NCBI GenBank assembly: GCA_009926645.1
Contig: RFOO01000031.1
Span: 1 to 8,336, forward strand
Reading direction: 5' to 3'
Length of the DNA: 8,336 nt
Source: a bacterium
GTDB lineage: Bacteria; Verrucomicrobiota; Verrucomicrobiia; Opitutales; UBA953
Under the pieces are notes generated by a model that saw only the letters and a program-made list of their open reading frames with translations, did no database searches and was not told the DNA's origin. Positions 6,798 to 8,336 of this stretch are shown one piece after another. Position 1 is the stretch's first letter. Every line of letters begins with the position of its first letter. The translations under genes were made by a program, and so were the position numbers.

Positions 6798-6903
6798 CTC
6801 GTTATGAATGCGGGCTTGGTGGTCGTCTGCAAGTGTTTCTCGTAAATGTGTAAACTCCCCACTTGACCCTTCTGAGAAGGGTCGTGAAAGTCCGCGCAAA
6901 ACT
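6798..6903. promoter_or_regulatory. Divergent intergenic region between folB and carB
   Basis: These 106 nt separate two genes that point away from each other, so they should hold promoters for both carB and the folB-led cluster. No strong sigma-70 pair is visible on either strand. The best plus-strand -35 candidate is TTGACC at 6863-6868, but the matching -10 position near 6886-6891 (GAAAGT) is poor. A weaker -10-like TAAACT lies at 6851-6856 without a good -35. Neither gene has a clear Shine-Dalgarno site. The main structure is the palindrome at 6865-6883. Confidence 0.6.
6865..6883. repeat. Perfect 19-bp palindrome, operator candidate
   Basis: The sequence GACCCTTCTGAGAAGGGTC has 9-nt arms that are exact reverse complements around one central G. 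As RNA it could form a 7-bp stem with a CTGAG loop. No T-run follows on either strand, so it is not a standard terminator. It lies 20 nt before the carB ATG, 67 nt before the folB start, and overlaps the best -35 candidate for carB. A dimeric repressor or activator site is the most natural reading, but its protein partner is unknown. Confidence 0.55.
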
Positions 6904-8336
6904 ATGCCTAAGAGGACCGATATCCGCACCATCCTCATTATTGGCTCTGGCCCCATTATTATAGGCCAAGCCTGCGAGTTTGATTATTCGGGAACACAAG
7001 CCTGCAAAGCATTACGCGAAGAAGGCTATCGTGTCATCTTGGTTAATTCAAACCCCGCCACGATTATGACTGATCCAGAGACGGCTGACGTGACCTACGT
7101 CGAGCCACTGACAGTTGAATCGGTGGAGCGCATCATTGCTAAAGAAAAACCCGATGCCCTTTTACCAACTTTAGGCGGACAGACGGCACTTAATCTTTCT
7201 CTAAAGTTGGCCCGCACCGGAGTGTTAGCCAAATACGGAGTGGAATTAATTGGAGCGAAAGAAGAAGCGATCGAGCGCGGTGAGGATCGCGAGAAATTTA
7301 AGAAGTTAATGTTGGATATTGGACTCGATGTCCCGCGCTCGCGCGTGATCAAGACTCTCGAGGAAGCGAGAGAAACCATTGCGCTGATCGGCGGAGAATT
7401 TCCTATTATCATTCGCCCCTCTTTTACTTTAGGGGGAACGGGTGGTGGTATTGCTTATAACCGAGAAGAGTACGACAAAATGGTGCAAGCAGGATTGGAC
7501 GCTTCTCCTGTCCACGAAGTCTTAGTCGAAGAATGTCTCTTGGGTTGGAAAGAGTATGAGATGGAAGTGATGCGCGATCACAAAGACCAGTGCGTTATTA
7601 TTTGTTCGATTGAAAATTTTGACCCCATGGGTGTACACACGGGAGACTCGATTACGGTCGCACCCGCTTTAACTTTAACAGACAAAGAGTACCAACTCAT
7701 GCGCGATGCTTCGTTTGCTGTCATTCGTGCAGTAGGAGTTGAAACCGGAGGATCCAACATTCAGTTTTCTGTTAATCCAGCGAATGGCCGGATGATTGTT
7801 ATCGAAATGAATCCGCGCGTTTCACGTTCATCGGCGCTGGCCTCGAAGGCAACGGGTTTCCCGATTGCGAAAATTGCGGCAAAATTAGCCGTGGGCTATT
7901 CTCTCGATGAATTAAAAAATGACATCACCAAATCGACGCCGGCCTGCTTTGAGCCGACCATTGATTATGTGGTGACCAAGATTCCTCGATTCACTTTCGA
8001 AAAGTTTGTCGGTGCCGATAATACCTTGACCTCGGCGATGAAGTCCGTGGGCGAGGCGATGGCTATCGGCTCGACTTTCAAAGAGTCTTTCCAAAAGGCT
8101 CTGCGTTCGTTGGAGATCGGAGCTTGGGGCTTCGGTTGTGGTGGTAAATTAGGTGACGATACCGTTCGCGATCCTATTGAGATTCGCGCCCGTCTCGCTC
8201 GTCCTAATCCAGAAAGACCTTTTTATATTCGCTATGCCATGTTGGCTGGCATGACAGAAAAAGAAATTTTTGAGGCTTCCAAGATTGATCCTTGGTTCCT
8301 GCGACAGTTGCGAGAGATTGTGGATCTCGAGTTGGC
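6904..8336 (+). CDS. carB: Carbamoyl-phosphate synthase large chain (CarB), 3' part outside window
   Basis: CarB makes carbamoyl phosphate from bicarbonate, ammonia supplied by CarA, and two ATP, for pyrimidine and arginine synthesis. From ATG 6904 I read 477 codons to the window edge; the full protein is normally about 1,070 residues. The visible part covers the first ATP-grasp half and the start of the oligomerisation region. Motifs include GSGPIIIGQACEFDYSGTQA (14-33), NSNPATIMTDPE (48-59), LPTLGGQTALN (87-97), RPSFTLGGTGGG (171-182), GWKEYEMEV (214-222), ENFDPMGVHTGDS (237-249) and EMNPRVSRSSALASKATGFP (301-320). The carboxyphosphate-site residues Glu217, Glu301 and Asn303 are present. 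The start matches the E. coli N-terminus MPKRTDI. There is no carA immediately upstream, where many bacteria have it; the neighbour is the divergent folB. No Shine-Dalgarno site is evident. Confidence 0.98.
   Translation, partial: MPKRTDIRTILIIGSGPIIIGQACEFDYSGTQACKALREEGYRVILVNSNPATIMTDPETADVTYVEPLTVESVERIIAKEKPDALLPTLGGQTALNLSLKLARTGVLAKYGVELIGAKEEAIERGEDREKFKKLMLDIGLDVPRSRVIKTLEEARETIALIGGEFPIIIRPSFTLGGTGGGIAYNREEYDKMVQAGLDASPVHEVLVEECLLGWKEYEMEVMRDHKDQCVIICSIENFDPMGVHTGDSITVAPALTLTDKEYQLMRDASFAVIRAVGVETGGSNIQFSVNPANGRMIVIEMNPRVSRSSALASKATGFPIAKIAAKLAVGYSLDELKNDITKSTPACFEPTIDYVVTKIPRFTFEKFVGADNTLTSAMKSVGEAMAIGSTFKESFQKALRSLEIGAWGFGCGGKLGDDTVRDPIEIRARLARPNPERPFYIRYAMLAGMTEKEIFEASKIDPWFLRQLREIVDLEL

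Noticed and set aside
6865..6883. Palindrome as a rho-independent terminator
   Set aside because: The stem is short and no T-run follows on either strand. It also lies at the 5' ends of both flanking genes, where a terminator is not expected.
6798..6956. N-terminal extension of folB by 53 codons
   Set aside because: The frame is open, but the start codons there lie inside the antisense strand of carB, and the added residues do not resemble FolB. GTG 6797 gives a normal-length protein.
1..8336. A novel defence, mobile or secondary-metabolite system
   Set aside because: Every long open frame that is not a shadow matches a known housekeeping family, and no repeats, integrase, transposase or unrecognised gene pair is present.

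Overview
The window reads as an ordinary bacterial housekeeping region from a Gram-negative-type genome. Nearly all of it is protein-coding. No tRNA, rRNA, CRISPR array, insertion sequence or phage gene is visible. The minus-strand order folB-folK-comEC-ribB(A)-ribH-nusB-ftsY-aroB, a short FtsY with an unusual DGSLGAN segment, and few clear Shine-Dalgarno sites make me lean towards the PVC group, perhaps Verrucomicrobiota. That is a judgement from memory of gene order and residue patterns, not a search result, and my confidence in it is modest.

Layout. Positions 1-6797 hold eight minus-strand genes. Read in the direction of transcription, from high to low coordinates, they are: folB (dihydroneopterin aldolase), folK (HPPK), a short comEC (DNA-uptake channel core), a RibBA-like protein, ribH (lumazine synthase), nusB, ftsY and aroB. 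AroB runs off the left edge but is nearly complete. Most junctions are tight: 1 nt between folB and folK, a 40-nt overlap between folK and comEC, 2-3 nt around nusB, and 42 nt before aroB. The largest gaps are 122 nt before ribBA and 60 nt before ribH. After a 106-nt divergent gap, carB (carbamoyl-phosphate synthase large chain) reads rightwards and leaves the window after 477 codons.

How the genes fit together. folB/folK and ribB/ribH belong to two pathways, folate and riboflavin, that both start from GTP. AroB feeds chorismate, the source of the p-aminobenzoate half of folate. NusB and FtsY serve transcription antitermination and co-translational membrane targeting. The cluster is best seen as a growth-linked cofactor and gene-expression operon rather than a dedicated system.

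Points worth a second look. The GTP cyclohydrolase II half of the RibBA protein has lost all three zinc cysteines, so it is probably a RibBX-type protein with only DHBP synthase activity. ComEC ends without the usual C-terminal metallo-beta-lactamase domain. The folB/carB divergent gap carries a perfect 19-bp palindrome that could be an operator. I found no convincing evidence for a previously undescribed multi-gene system here.
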